A stretch of DNA of 64,000 nucleotides from Leifsonia sp040686855 (GTDB taxonomy: Bacteria > Actinomycetota > Actinomycetes > Actinomycetales > Microbacteriaceae): the NCBI RefSeq assembly GCF_040686855.1, contig NZ_JBFBOG010000002.1, forward strand, positions 992,001-1,056,000. The letters are read 5' to 3'. Both the position numbers and the translations under genes were made by a program. Under the pieces are notes generated by a model that was given only the letters and a program-made list of their open reading frames with translations, did not search any database and had not been told where the DNA came from. Positions 51,263 through 59,446 of the stretch are shown here, piece after piece; the stretch's first letter is position 1, and each line of letters begins with the position of its first letter.

Positions 51263-52548
51263 GCACCACCGCCCCCGTCGTCCCCGACTCCTCGCCGATC
51301 GTCCTCGAGAAGGCGGAGATCCGCTCCTGGAAGGCGCCGATCGCGCTCGCGGTCTTCGTCGTCATCAGCTTCGTGCTGTTCTTCGGCTTCGCCCGGCACG
51401 GCCAGAGCACCTTCCGGTTCTCGGAGACGTCCGACGTCGTGAAGATCGCGAACCTCACGGTCGACACCTTCGTCACCACGACGATCGTCACCATCCTGCT
51501 CATCGTCCTGACGGCGCTGAGCGCCTGGTACTCGTACCGCGCGCAGAAGACGCCGATCTGGCTCGTCATCGTCTTCGCCCTGCTCTTCATGTTCGGCTTC
51601 CTCGCCTGGGCCGGATCGGGCGAGCTGCCCGTCCCGGTCACCGGCCTGCTGCTCGGTACGATCAGCCTCTCGGTGCCTCTGGTCTTCGGCGCCCTCGGCG
51701 GCGTGATCTCGGAGCGCGGCGGCGTCGTCAACGTCGCGATCGAGGGCCAGCTGCTCGCCGGCGCCTTCGTCTCGGCCATGACCGCGACGCTCACAGGCAG
51801 CTGGGTGGTCGGCCTGCTGGCCGCGCTCGTCGCGGGCGTGCTCGTCTCGTTCGTGCTCGCCGCCTTCTCGATCAAGTACCTGGTCGACCAGGTCATCGTC
51901 GGCGTGGTGCTGAACGTGCTGGTCACCGGCCTCACGAGCTTCCTGTACTCGCAGGTGCTCGCCGGCAACCCGCAGCTGCTCAACCACCCGCCGCGCCTGC
52001 CGGAGTGGCCCATCCCGGTCCTCAGCGAGATCCCGATCATCGGCCCGGTGCTGTTCCGCCAGACGATCATCGAATACCTCATGTACATCGCGGTCTTCGC
52101 CGTGTGGTTCGGACTGTTCAAGACTCGCTGGGGCCTCCGCCTCCGCTCGGTCGGCGAGCACCCCGAGGCCGCGGACACCGTGGGCATCAACGTCAACAGC
52201 ACGCGGTTCTGGAACGTCTCGCTCGCGGGCGCCGTCGCCGGCCTCGGTGGCGCGTACTTCACGCTGGGCTCAGTGGGAGCGTTCTCGAAGGAGATGACCG
52301 CCGGCCAGGGCTTCATCGCCCTCGCCGCCGTGATCTTCGGACGCTGGGACCCGATCCGCGCGACCCTCGCCGCCCTGCTGTTCGGTTTCGCGTCGAACCT
52401 GCAGAACGTGCTCGGCATCATCGGCTCGCCGGTCCCGAGCGAGTTCATGCTGATGCTGCCGTACGTCGTCACGATCTTCGCGGTCGCGGGCCTCGTCGGG
52501 CTCTCGCGGGCCCCGGCCGCCGACGGAAAGCCGTACATCAAGTCATGA
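51259..52548 (+). CDS. Nucleoside ABC importer permease (NupC/YufQ type)
   Basis: This 429-residue second permease begins at GTG 51259. Helices are seen from residue 22 on. The BPD_transp_2 marks are GALGGVISERGGVVNVAIEGQLLAGAF (core ERGGVVNVAIEGQ), TRWGLRLRSVGEHPEAADTVGINV, and AGLGGAYFTLG. It pairs with the first permease to form the pore. The cdd start overlaps its stop by ATGA, so transport and catabolism are coupled in translation. Confidence 0.93.
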   Translation: MSTTAPVVPDSSPIVLEKAEIRSWKAPIALAVFVVISFVLFFGFARHGQSTFRFSETSDVVKIANLTVDTFVTTTIVTILLIVLTALSAWYSYRAQKTPIWLVIVFALLFMFGFLAWAGSGELPVPVTGLLLGTISLSVPLVFGALGGVISERGGVVNVAIEGQLLAGAFVSAMTATLTGSWVVGLLAALVAGVLVSFVLAAFSIKYLVDQVIVGVVLNVLVTGLTSFLYSQVLAGNPQLLNHPPRLPEWPIPVLSEIPIIGPVLFRQTIIEYLMYIAVFAVWFGLFKTRWGLRLRSVGEHPEAADTVGINVNSTRFWNVSLAGAVAGLGGAYFTLGSVGAFSKEMTAGQGFIALAAVIFGRWDPIRATLAALLFGFASNLQNVLGIIGSPVPSEFMLMLPYVVTIFAVAGLVGLSRAPAADGKPYIKS

Positions 52549-52979
52549 CCGAGCTCCCGAACGCAGAGTCCATCGACTGGGAGGCCCTGCGCGCCGCCGC
52601 CACCGACGCCATGCACCGCGCGTACGCCCCCTACTCGAACTTCCCGGTGGGAGCGGCCGCGCTCGTCGACGACGGACGCATCGTCAGCGGCTGCAACGTC
52701 GAGAACGCCAGCTACGGCGTGACGCTGTGCGCCGAGTGCGGCCTGGTGTCGTCCCTCGCCATGACCGGCGGCGGCCACCTCGTCGCCTTCACCTGCGTCG
52801 ACGGCGACGGCGCGACGCTCATGCCGTGCGGCCGCTGCCGCCAGCTGCTGTACGAGCACTCGGCCGAGGGAATGCTGCTGGAGACCGTCTCCGGCATCCG
52901 CACCATCGACCAGGTGCTGCCCGACGCGTTCGGGCCGCGCCAGCTCGCCGCCTACGCGGCCGAGCACGAGAACGACTGA
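52545..52979 (+). CDS. cdd: Cytidine deaminase
   Basis: This 144-residue enzyme converts cytidine and deoxycytidine to uridine forms. The zinc site is that of the small tetrameric class: C62-A-E64 (catalytic Glu) and P94-C95-x-x-C98 (MPCGRCRQLL). NVENASYGVTLCAE supplies the nucleoside-binding Asn-Glu pair. It overlaps the permease gene and is followed by deoA after 14 bp. It acts on nucleosides just imported. Confidence 0.96.
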   Translation: MTELPNAESIDWEALRAAATDAMHRAYAPYSNFPVGAAALVDDGRIVSGCNVENASYGVTLCAECGLVSSLAMTGGGHLVAFTCVDGDGATLMPCGRCRQLLYEHSAEGMLLETVSGIRTIDQVLPDAFGPRQLAAYAAEHEND

Positions 52980-52993
52980 ACAGGAACACCTTC

Positions 52994-54301
52994 GTGACCG
53001 ACCTTGCAGGAGAGGTCGAGGCGTTCGACGCCGTCGACCTGATCAGGACCAAGCGCGACCGCGGCGAGCTCAGCACCGCCGAGATCGACTGGCTGGTGGA
53101 CGCGTATACGCGCGGCTACGTCGGCGACGAGCAGATGTCGGCGATGACCATGGCGATCTTCCTCAACGGGATGACCCGCCGTGAGATCAAGGACCTCACC
53201 CTCGCGATGATCGCGTCCGGCGAGCGGATGGACTTCTCCGGCCTCGGCAAGCCGACCGCCGACAAGCACTCCACCGGCGGCGTGGGCGACAAGATCACCC
53301 TGCCGCTGATGCCGCTGGTCGCGACCTTCGGCGTGGCGGTCCCGCAGCTCTCCGGCCGCGGCCTCGGTCACACCGGAGGCACCCTGGACAAGCTGGAGAG
53401 CATCCCGGGCTGGCGCGCGAGCCTCAGCAACGCGGAGATGTTCGCGCAGCTGCAGAACGAGGGCGGCGTCATCTGCGCCGCCGGCTCCGGCCTGGCGCCG
53501 GCGGACGGCAAGCTCTACGCGCTGCGCGACATCACGGGGACGGTCGAGGCCATCCCGCTGATCGCATCCTCGATCATGTCGAAGAAGATCGCCGAGGGGA
53601 CGAGCGCGCTCGTGCTAGACGTGAAGTTCGGCTCCGGCGCGTTCCTCAAGGACATCGAGCGCTCCCGCGAGCTCGCCCGGACGATGGTCGAGCTGGGCCG
53701 GGACGCGGGCGTCGCGACCTCCGCGCTGCTGACCGACATGAATGTCCCGCTGGGCCTCACGATCGGCAACGCGAACGAGGTCCGCGAGTCGGTCGAGGTG
53801 CTTGCGGGCGGGGGACCGGCCGACATCGTCGAGCTGACCGTCGCCCTGGCGCGCGAGATGCTGACCCTCGCCGGGCGCCCGGACGAGGACGTCGAGGCGG
53901 CCCTCAAGGACGGCCGCGCGATGGACAAGTGGCGCGAGGTCATCCGCGCGCAGGGCGGCGACCCCGACGCGCCGCTGCCCGTCGCGACGGACACGCACAC
54001 GGTCGTGGCGGACGAGGACGGCATCCTGGTCGAGCAGCAGGCCCTGCCGTTCGGCATCGCCGCCTGGCGCCTCGGCGCCGGCCGCGCCCGCAAGCAGGAC
54101 CCGGTGCAGCACGCCGCGGGCATCGACCTGCACGCGAAGCCCGGCGACGCGGTCCGCAAGGGCCAGCCGCTGTTCACCCTCTCAGCGGACGAGCCCGCCC
54201 GCTTCGAGCGCGCGCTCGAGGCGCTGGAGGGCGCCTACCGGATCGCGCCGACGGGCACCCCGTTCGAGCGCGGCCCGCTGATCGCCGACCGGATCGCCTA
54301 G
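52994..54301 (+). CDS. deoA: Thymidine (pyrimidine-nucleoside) phosphorylase
   Basis: This 435-residue enzyme splits thymidine or uridine-type nucleosides with phosphate into base and (deoxy)ribose 1-phosphate. The family signature is at 91-105 (KHSTGGVGDKITLPL, with S93, T94 and K91 as binding residues), followed by SGRGLGHTGGTLDKLE and KKIAEGTSALVLDVKFGSGAF (core LDVKFGSGAF). The C-terminal domain has GIDLHAKPGDAVRKGQPL. GTG 52994 has AGGA 8 nt upstream. Length is normal. Confidence 0.95.
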   Translation: MTDLAGEVEAFDAVDLIRTKRDRGELSTAEIDWLVDAYTRGYVGDEQMSAMTMAIFLNGMTRREIKDLTLAMIASGERMDFSGLGKPTADKHSTGGVGDKITLPLMPLVATFGVAVPQLSGRGLGHTGGTLDKLESIPGWRASLSNAEMFAQLQNEGGVICAAGSGLAPADGKLYALRDITGTVEAIPLIASSIMSKKIAEGTSALVLDVKFGSGAFLKDIERSRELARTMVELGRDAGVATSALLTDMNVPLGLTIGNANEVRESVEVLAGGGPADIVELTVALAREMLTLAGRPDEDVEAALKDGRAMDKWREVIRAQGGDPDAPLPVATDTHTVVADEDGILVEQQALPFGIAAWRLGAGRARKQDPVQHAAGIDLHAKPGDAVRKGQPLFTLSADEPARFERALEALEGAYRIAPTGTPFERGPLIADRIA

Positions 54302-54311
54302 GGTTGACCTC

Positions 54312-55430
54312 ATGAGCGACGCCTGGAACGAGTACGCGCTGGCCGACGGCACCGAGATCCGTCCGCTGCCCAAGGTCTCCCTGCACGACCACCTCGACGG
54401 CGGCCTCCGCCCGGCGACGGTGCTCGAGCTGGGCGCCGAGATCGGACTGGAGCTGCCGGCGCAGGATGCGACCGAGCTCGGCCGCTGGTTCGCCGAGAAG
54501 TCGAACTCGGGCTCGCTGGTCGAGTACCTGAAGACGTTCGACCTCACCACCGCCGTGATGCAGACCCGCGAAGGGCTCAGCCGGGTCGCCCGGGAGTTCG
54601 TCCAGGACCTCGGCGACGACGGCGTCGTGTACGGCGAGATCCGCTGGGCGCCGGAGCAGCACCTGAGCCGGGGGATGTCGCTCGACGAGACCGTCGAGGC
54701 CGTGCAGGAGGGTGTCGAGCAGGGCATCCAGGACGTGCGGAACGCCGGTGGACGCATCCGCGTCGGCCAGCTGGTCACCGCGATGCGGCACAACGACCGC
54801 GGACTCGAGATCGCCGAGCTCGCCGTCCGCCACCGCGACCGCGGCGTCGTCGGCTTCGACATCGCCGGCCCGGAGGCGGGCTTCCCGCCCTCGAACCACC
54901 GCGCGGCGTTCGACTACCTGGCCGCGCAGTTCTTCCCGGCCACCGTGCACGCGGGCGAGGCGGACGGCCTCGACAGCATCCGGAGCGCCCTGCTCGACGG
55001 GCGCGCCCTGCGGCTCGGCCACGGCGTGCGCCTGGCAGAGGACATCACGATCGAACGCCAGGACGACGAGAACACCTATGTCACGCTCGGCAACCTGTCC
55101 CAGTGGGTAAAGGATCGCGAGATCGCGCTCGAGACGAGCCCGACCTCCAACCTGCAGACCGGCGCCATCGCGGCCTGGGGCGACGACATCCTCGACCACC
55201 CGTTCGACCTGCTCTACCAGCTGGGCTTCCGGGTCACCGTGAACACCGACAACCGCCTGATGAGCGGCACGACGCTGACGCGTGAGCTCAGCATCCTGGC
55301 TGACGCCTTCGCCTACGACCGCACCGACCTGGAGATCTTCCAGCTCAACGCCGCCGCGGGCGCCTTCCTCCCGCTGGAGGAGCGTGAGGAACTGGCCGAG
55401 ATCATCACAGCAGGTTTCGAGGGTTCGTGA
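54312..55430 (+). CDS. add: Adenosine deaminase
   Basis: This 372-residue amidohydrolase converts adenosine to inosine. The zinc ligands are visible: H25 and H27 in SLHDHLDGG, the His of TVHAGEADG, and the Asp of NTDNRLMSGTTL. The catalytic His is in RLGHGVRLAED, and SPTSNLQTG is also typical. ATG 54312 is 10 bp after the deoA stop; a TAGGGT at 54299 could also give a leaderless start here. Inosine made here can go to PunA further along. Confidence 0.95.
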   Translation: MSDAWNEYALADGTEIRPLPKVSLHDHLDGGLRPATVLELGAEIGLELPAQDATELGRWFAEKSNSGSLVEYLKTFDLTTAVMQTREGLSRVAREFVQDLGDDGVVYGEIRWAPEQHLSRGMSLDETVEAVQEGVEQGIQDVRNAGGRIRVGQLVTAMRHNDRGLEIAELAVRHRDRGVVGFDIAGPEAGFPPSNHRAAFDYLAAQFFPATVHAGEADGLDSIRSALLDGRALRLGHGVRLAEDITIERQDDENTYVTLGNLSQWVKDREIALETSPTSNLQTGAIAAWGDDILDHPFDLLYQLGFRVTVNTDNRLMSGTTLTRELSILADAFAYDRTDLEIFQLNAAAGAFLPLEEREELAEIITAGFEGS

Positions 55431-55442
55431 ACCCCCGGGCGC

Positions 55443-55448
55443 TACTGT
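55443..55448 (+). promoter_or_regulatory. Leaderless -10 element of the PTS IIA gene
   Basis: TACTGT, then 6 nt (55449-55454) and ATG 55455. The PTS pair can therefore be expressed apart from the nucleoside genes. Confidence 0.5.
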
Positions 55449-55454
55449 AGAAAT

Positions 55455-55916
55455 ATGTCACTGCCACCGCTGCCTGATTCCGCCATCACCGTCGGCGCGC
55501 ACGCCGACGACTGGCGTCGGGCGGTCGAGCTGGCCGGTGAGGCGCTGGCACGGTCGGGGGCCACGGAGCAGGGCTACGCGCAGCGGATGATCCAGGTGAT
55601 CGAGGAGTTCGGCGCCTACATCGTGATCGCGCCCGGCCTCGCGCTGGCGCACGCGCGCCCCGGGCCCGACGTGAACACGGACGGCCTGTCGGTCGTCACC
55701 CTCGACGACCCGGTGGTCTTCGGCCACCCGCACAACGACCCGGTGTCGGTCGTTCTCGGGCTCGCGGTGTCCACACCCGAAGCGCACGTGACGAGTGTCG
55801 CCGAGCTCGCGAACGTCTTCAACGACCCGGAAGCGATCCCTGCACTGGCTGCGGCGACCGACGTCGCCGACGTGCAGCGCATCCTCACGCTCAGCGAAGA
55901 AGAGGCGTCGCGGTGA
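55455..55916 (+). CDS. PTS EIIA component (mannitol/fructose/ascorbate type)
   Basis: This 153-residue protein has the PTS_EIIA type-2 fold: GYAQRMIQVIEEFGAYIVIAPGLALAHARPG holds the phospho-accepting H66 (core LALAHARPG), and VVFGHPHNDPVSVVLGLA follows. It would take phosphate from HPr and pass it to the IIB gene product next door, with which it overlaps by GTGA. No IIC or other membrane component is within reach. It follows add after 24 bp and has its own -10. Sugar or regulatory target unknown. Confidence 0.88.
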   Translation: MSLPPLPDSAITVGAHADDWRRAVELAGEALARSGATEQGYAQRMIQVIEEFGAYIVIAPGLALAHARPGPDVNTDGLSVVTLDDPVVFGHPHNDPVSVVLGLAVSTPEAHVTSVAELANVFNDPEAIPALAAATDVADVQRILTLSEEEASR

Positions 55917-56185
55917 AGATCGTCGCGATCTGCGGCGTGGGTGTCGGCACCTCCGGCATCCTGAAGGTGAACGCCGAGCGCGTGCTCGACCGGCTCGGGA
56001 TCGACGCGGACGTGACCGCATCCGACGCGGCCCACATCGGCGAGGCGGCGGCGGACGCGCAGGTCGTGCTCACATCGCCGGAGCTGGTGGACCGGATCGG
56101 CAAGACGAACGCCGACGTGATCGTCGTGCACAACTACTTCGACCTCGAAGAACTCGAGCAGAAGCTCGACGAAGCCCTGGGCTAA
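55913..56185 (+). CDS. PTS EIIB component (lactose/ascorbate type)
   Basis: This 90-residue protein has the PTS_IIB fold with the phospho-cysteine loop ICGVGVGTSG (C7) at the N-terminus and two following strands (VVLTSPEL, VIVVHNYFD). It resembles the ascorbate-type UlaB and galactitol-type GatB group. GTG 55913 overlaps the IIA stop. The pair usually precedes a IIC gene, which is absent here; the next gene is a converging ArsR regulator. Confidence 0.88.
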   Translation: MKIVAICGVGVGTSGILKVNAERVLDRLGIDADVTASDAAHIGEAAADAQVVLTSPELVDRIGKTNADVIVVHNYFDLEELEQKLDEALG

Positions 56186-56484
56186 CCGCGCAGCAGCGCT
56201 TCGATCAGACCGGGGAACCGCTGGTCGAGCTCGTCTCTGCGGAGCTGGATCTCGTGCGTCCGGCCGCTGACGATCGTCCGGGTGACGCCGGCCTCGCGCA
56301 GCGTCTTGAAGTGGTGCGCCATGGTCGACTTCTGCACGTCGACACCCCACTCGGTGAGCGTCTTGGGGTGCGGCCTGCCGTCGGCCAGGACCCGCACGAT
56401 CTGGAGCCGGATGGGGTCGCCCACCGCGCGCAGCACGTCGACGAGCTGCACGTCCTGGATGTCGGGGCTGGGATAGTCGGTCAT
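56182..56484 (-). CDS. ArsR-family repressor of the adjacent MFS gene
   Basis: This 100-residue winged-helix protein has VDVLRAVGDPIRLQIVRVLADGRPH (core VGDPIRLQIVRVL), then the recognition region VQKSTMAHHFKTLREAGV and a wing RTIVSGRTHEIQLRRDEL. It carries no Cys pairs for metal binding. ATG 56484 is the family-like start; earlier in-frame codons run into the promoter. It is divergent from the MFS gene with a palindrome over the -35 of that gene, and its stop overlaps the PTS IIB stop region by 4 bases. Confidence 0.87.
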   Translation of the reverse strand: MTDYPSPDIQDVQLVDVLRAVGDPIRLQIVRVLADGRPHPKTLTEWGVDVQKSTMAHHFKTLREAGVTRTIVSGRTHEIQLRRDELDQRFPGLIEALLRG

Positions 56485-56495
56485 GCTCACCACAA

Positions 56496-56530
56496 ATTGT
56501 TTGACAATCATCGAACAATAGTCGTACCTT
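56496..56530 (+). promoter_or_regulatory. Promoter and operator of the MFS exporter gene
   Basis: The -35 is a perfect TTGACA (56501-56506), the spacer 18 bp and the -10 TACCTT (56525-56530). Six nt then lead to ATG 56537, so it is leaderless. ATTGT, TTG, ACAAT (56496-56508) is a perfect palindrome over the -35, and TCGAACAAT occurs twice (56511-56519, 56548-56556). ArsR binding here would block both directions. Confidence 0.7.
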
Positions 56531-56536
56531 AACGGT

Positions 56537-57724
56537 ATGACGTTCGTCGAACAATCGTACCGCAAGACCCTCCCGGCTCTGCTGGTACTCGCTCTGGGGC
56601 TCTTCGTCGTCGGCACGAACGCGTTCGTGATCGCCGGCCTGCTGCCGCGCGTCGCCGCCGGGCTCGGTGCCACCGCGACGCAGGTCAGCTGGTCCATCAC
56701 CAGCTACTCGCTCGTCGTGGCCGTCGCCGCCCCTGCCGTCTCGATCCTCCTCCCGCGCGTCCCGCGGGCGACCCTCATGGCCGCAGGCCTCGCGGTCTTC
56801 GCCCTCGGCACCGCCGTCTCCGCGCTGGCGCCCGACCTCACGGTGTTCATCGCCGGCCGCACGTTCTCCGGCCTCGGGGGAGCGGCCCTCGTCCCGACGG
56901 CCACCGCGGCGGCCGCATCCCTCGCCCGTCCGGAGAAGCGCGGCCAGGCCCTCGCCATCGTCGGCGCCGGCTTCACTCTGGCGACGGCCGTCGGCTCGCC
57001 GCTCGGCACCGCGCTGGGCGGTATGGCGGGCTGGCGCTTCGCGCTGTGGTGCATCGTCGGGATCGCCGCGGTGCTCGTGGTCGCCATCCCCCTGGTGGTG
57101 CGGGACGTGCCCGTCCCGCCCGCGGTAACGCTCAAGCGACGGCTCGCCCCGCTGGCCGACCTGCGCATCGTCGCCCCGCTCGGGACGACCCTGCTCATGA
57201 TCGCCGGGTTCAACATCGTGTACATCTTCTCGGCGGCCGTGACCCACGCGTCCACCGGAGGTTCCGGGACCCTGCTCGCGGTGCTGCTGCTGGCCTACGG
57301 CGTCGCCGGGATCGCGGGCAATGCGATCGCCGGGCCGCTCACCGACCGGTTCGGCAGCCGTCCGGTCGCGCTGACCGCGCTCGGCGCGCAGGCGCTCACG
57401 CTCGTCGTGCTGGCGTTCTCCGAGGCGTCCTTCGTGGCGACCATCGTCGTCTTCGCGGTCTGGGGCGTCGCGGCGTTCGCGATCGCCATCCCGGTTCAGC
57501 ACAGGCTCGTGCACGTCGACCCGGGCAGCGCCGCACTCGCGCTGTCCTGGTACTCGACCGCGATGTACGTCGGCATCGCCATCGCGCCCCCGATCGGGAC
57601 GCTGGCGCTGGCCGCCGGGGGAGCGGTCGCGGTCCCCCTCGCCGGCGCGGTCGTCACGGTCGCGGCGCTCGCGGTGTTCCTGCTCGGGTATCTCGCGCGC
57701 ACGCCGCGAACCGTGACGGCCTGA
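56537..57724 (+). CDS. MFS exporter, DHA1-type
   Basis: This 395-residue transporter has twelve helices and no long loops. It starts with LPALLVLALGLFVVGTNAFVIAGLLPRVA (core GTNAFVIAGLLP), has RTFSGLGGAALVPTATAAAASLA in helix 4 and GSPLGTALGGMAGWRFALW in helix 5 (motif C of drug:H+ antiporters: GxPLGTxxGxxxGWR). Relatives export drugs, arabinose-type sugars or purines. Control by ArsR and a strong promoter suggest an efflux role. The substrate is unknown; the nucleoside genes on either side make a nucleoside or base exporter possible. Confidence 0.88.
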   Translation: MTFVEQSYRKTLPALLVLALGLFVVGTNAFVIAGLLPRVAAGLGATATQVSWSITSYSLVVAVAAPAVSILLPRVPRATLMAAGLAVFALGTAVSALAPDLTVFIAGRTFSGLGGAALVPTATAAAASLARPEKRGQALAIVGAGFTLATAVGSPLGTALGGMAGWRFALWCIVGIAAVLVVAIPLVVRDVPVPPAVTLKRRLAPLADLRIVAPLGTTLLMIAGFNIVYIFSAAVTHASTGGSGTLLAVLLLAYGVAGIAGNAIAGPLTDRFGSRPVALTALGAQALTLVVLAFSEASFVATIVVFAVWGVAAFAIAIPVQHRLVHVDPGSAALALSWYSTAMYVGIAIAPPIGTLALAAGGAVAVPLAGAVVTVAALAVFLLGYLARTPRTVTA

Positions 57725-57736
57725 GCCGCAGCCGTC

Positions 57737-59446
57737 CTAGGCCGTCAGCAGTCGCATCGCCTCGGCGAGGGCGGCCACCCGCGAGGTCGCGGTCGCGCGC
57801 CGCTCCTCCAGGCTGCCCTCGTCGCTCGAGGCGTCGATGTAGATCTTGAGTTTCGGCTCGGTACCGCTCGGGCGGACCATGACACGGGAGCCGTCCTCGA
57901 GCAGGATGCGCAGCACATCGCTCGGCGGGAGGCCGCCGAAGCCGTCCTTCAGGTCGTCGATCTGCGCGACCTTCACCTCGCCGAGGTGGCTCGGCGGGGT
58001 GGACCGCAGCGCAGCCATGATCTCCCCGATGCGCGAGAGGTCCGTGACCCGGAGCGAGATCTGATCGCTGGCGAAGAACCCGAAGCGCTCGGCGAAGGCG
58101 TCCAGGTGCTGGGCCACGCTGATCCCGTCGGCGGCCAGGCCGTTCGCCAGGTCGAGGAACGCGACAGCGGCCGAGATGCCGTCCTTGTCGCGCACCGTCT
58201 CCGGGTTCACGAGGTAGCCGAGGGCCTCCTCGTAGCCGTAGATCAGGCCCGGCGCCCGCGAGACCCACTTGAAGCCGGTCAGCGTGTCCGCGAAGTCCAG
58301 CTTGTAGGCGCGGGCGACGGAGGCGAGGGCGGGGGAGGAGACGATCGAGCAGGCCAGCGTGCCGATCGGCCCGCGGTCGTCCGCCCGCGCCTCGGCGAGC
58401 TCGGCGGCGCGCCAGCCGAGCAGCGCGCCCACCTCGTTGCCGGAGAGCCGGCGGTAGCCGTCCGCGCTCGACGGGTCGGGGATGGCGACGGCGAGCCGGT
58501 CGGCGTCCGGGTCGTTCGCGATCACCAGGTCGGCCCCCGCCTCCCGGGCGGCGGCGAACGAGAGATCCATCGCGCCGGGCTCCTCCGGATTCGGGAAGGC
58601 GACCGTCGGGAACGCGGGGTCGGGATCGATCTGCGCGGTCACCGGGGTGGGCTCCGCGAAGCCGGCGCGGGCGAAGACCTCGCGCGCGGTGCGCCAGCCG
58701 ACGCCGTGCATGGCCGTGTAGACGAAGGAGACGGCGTCCCGCGGGGTCTCCGTCGCGGCGACCGCGACGGTCGCGGCGATGTACGCGTGCTCCACGTCGT
58801 CGGAGGCGACCTCGTAGCGGTCGGAGCGCGGCAGGTCGGCCACGCTGCCCTGCGCGACGTCGAGGATGTGCGCGGCGATCTCCGCGTCCACCGGGGACAC
58901 GATCTGCGAGCCGTGGTTCTCGCCGCCCAGGTAGACCTTGTACCCGTTGTCGTTCGGCGGGTTGTGGCTGGCGGTCACCATGACGCCCGCGCTCGCGTCC
59001 AGGTGCCGGACGGCGAAGGCGAGCACCGGTGTCGGCAGCAGGCGAGGGAGCAGGATGGCGTGCACGCCCGCGCCGGCCATCAGCTCGGCGGTGTCGCGGG
59101 CGAAGACGTCGGAGTTCTTGCGGCCGTCGTAGCCGATCACGACCGACGGCGTGCCGCCCTCGGCGTGCTCGAGCAGCCAGCGGGCGAAACCGGCGGCGGC
59201 CTGCGCCACGAGCACGCGGTTCATCCGGTTCGGGCCCGCGGCGATCGCGCCGCGGAGGCCGGCGGTGCCGAAGGCCAGGCGCTCGTCGAACCGCGAGTGC
59301 AGGTCGGCGACGGCCTCGGCGGAGCCCGCCTCCGCGGCGACGATCAGCGACTCCAGTTCGTCCCGCGTCTCCGGGTCCGGGTCCTGCGCCAGCCAGGCGC
59401 GGGCGTCGGTGAGGAGCTGCGGGGTGTCCTTCGTCGCGTCGCTCAC
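57737..59446 (-). CDS. Phospho-sugar mutase (PGM2-like; probable phosphopentomutase/phosphoglucomutase)
   Basis: This 569-residue alpha-D-phosphohexomutase has all four domains. The phosphoserine is S160 in VMVTASHNPPNDNGYK, the Mg2+ loop NDPDADRLAV, the sugar loop GFKWVSR and EEALGYLV, and the C-terminal phosphate loop RPSGTEPKLKIYID. The length and GYKVYL pattern match the PGM2/PgcA branch, some members of which prefer ribose 1-phosphate. It is joined to punA by a GTGA overlap, which supports a role in passing ribose 1-phosphate from PunA to the pentose pathway. A purely glucose role cannot be excluded. Confidence 0.87.
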   Translation of the reverse strand: MSDATKDTPQLLTDARAWLAQDPDPETRDELESLIVAAEAGSAEAVADLHSRFDERLAFGTAGLRGAIAAGPNRMNRVLVAQAAAGFARWLLEHAEGGTPSVVIGYDGRKNSDVFARDTAELMAGAGVHAILLPRLLPTPVLAFAVRHLDASAGVMVTASHNPPNDNGYKVYLGGENHGSQIVSPVDAEIAAHILDVAQGSVADLPRSDRYEVASDDVEHAYIAATVAVAATETPRDAVSFVYTAMHGVGWRTAREVFARAGFAEPTPVTAQIDPDPAFPTVAFPNPEEPGAMDLSFAAAREAGADLVIANDPDADRLAVAIPDPSSADGYRRLSGNEVGALLGWRAAELAEARADDRGPIGTLACSIVSSPALASVARAYKLDFADTLTGFKWVSRAPGLIYGYEEALGYLVNPETVRDKDGISAAVAFLDLANGLAADGISVAQHLDAFAERFGFFASDQISLRVTDLSRIGEIMAALRSTPPSHLGEVKVAQIDDLKDGFGGLPPSDVLRILLEDGSRVMVRPSGTEPKLKIYIDASSDEGSLEERRATATSRVAALAEAMRLLTA

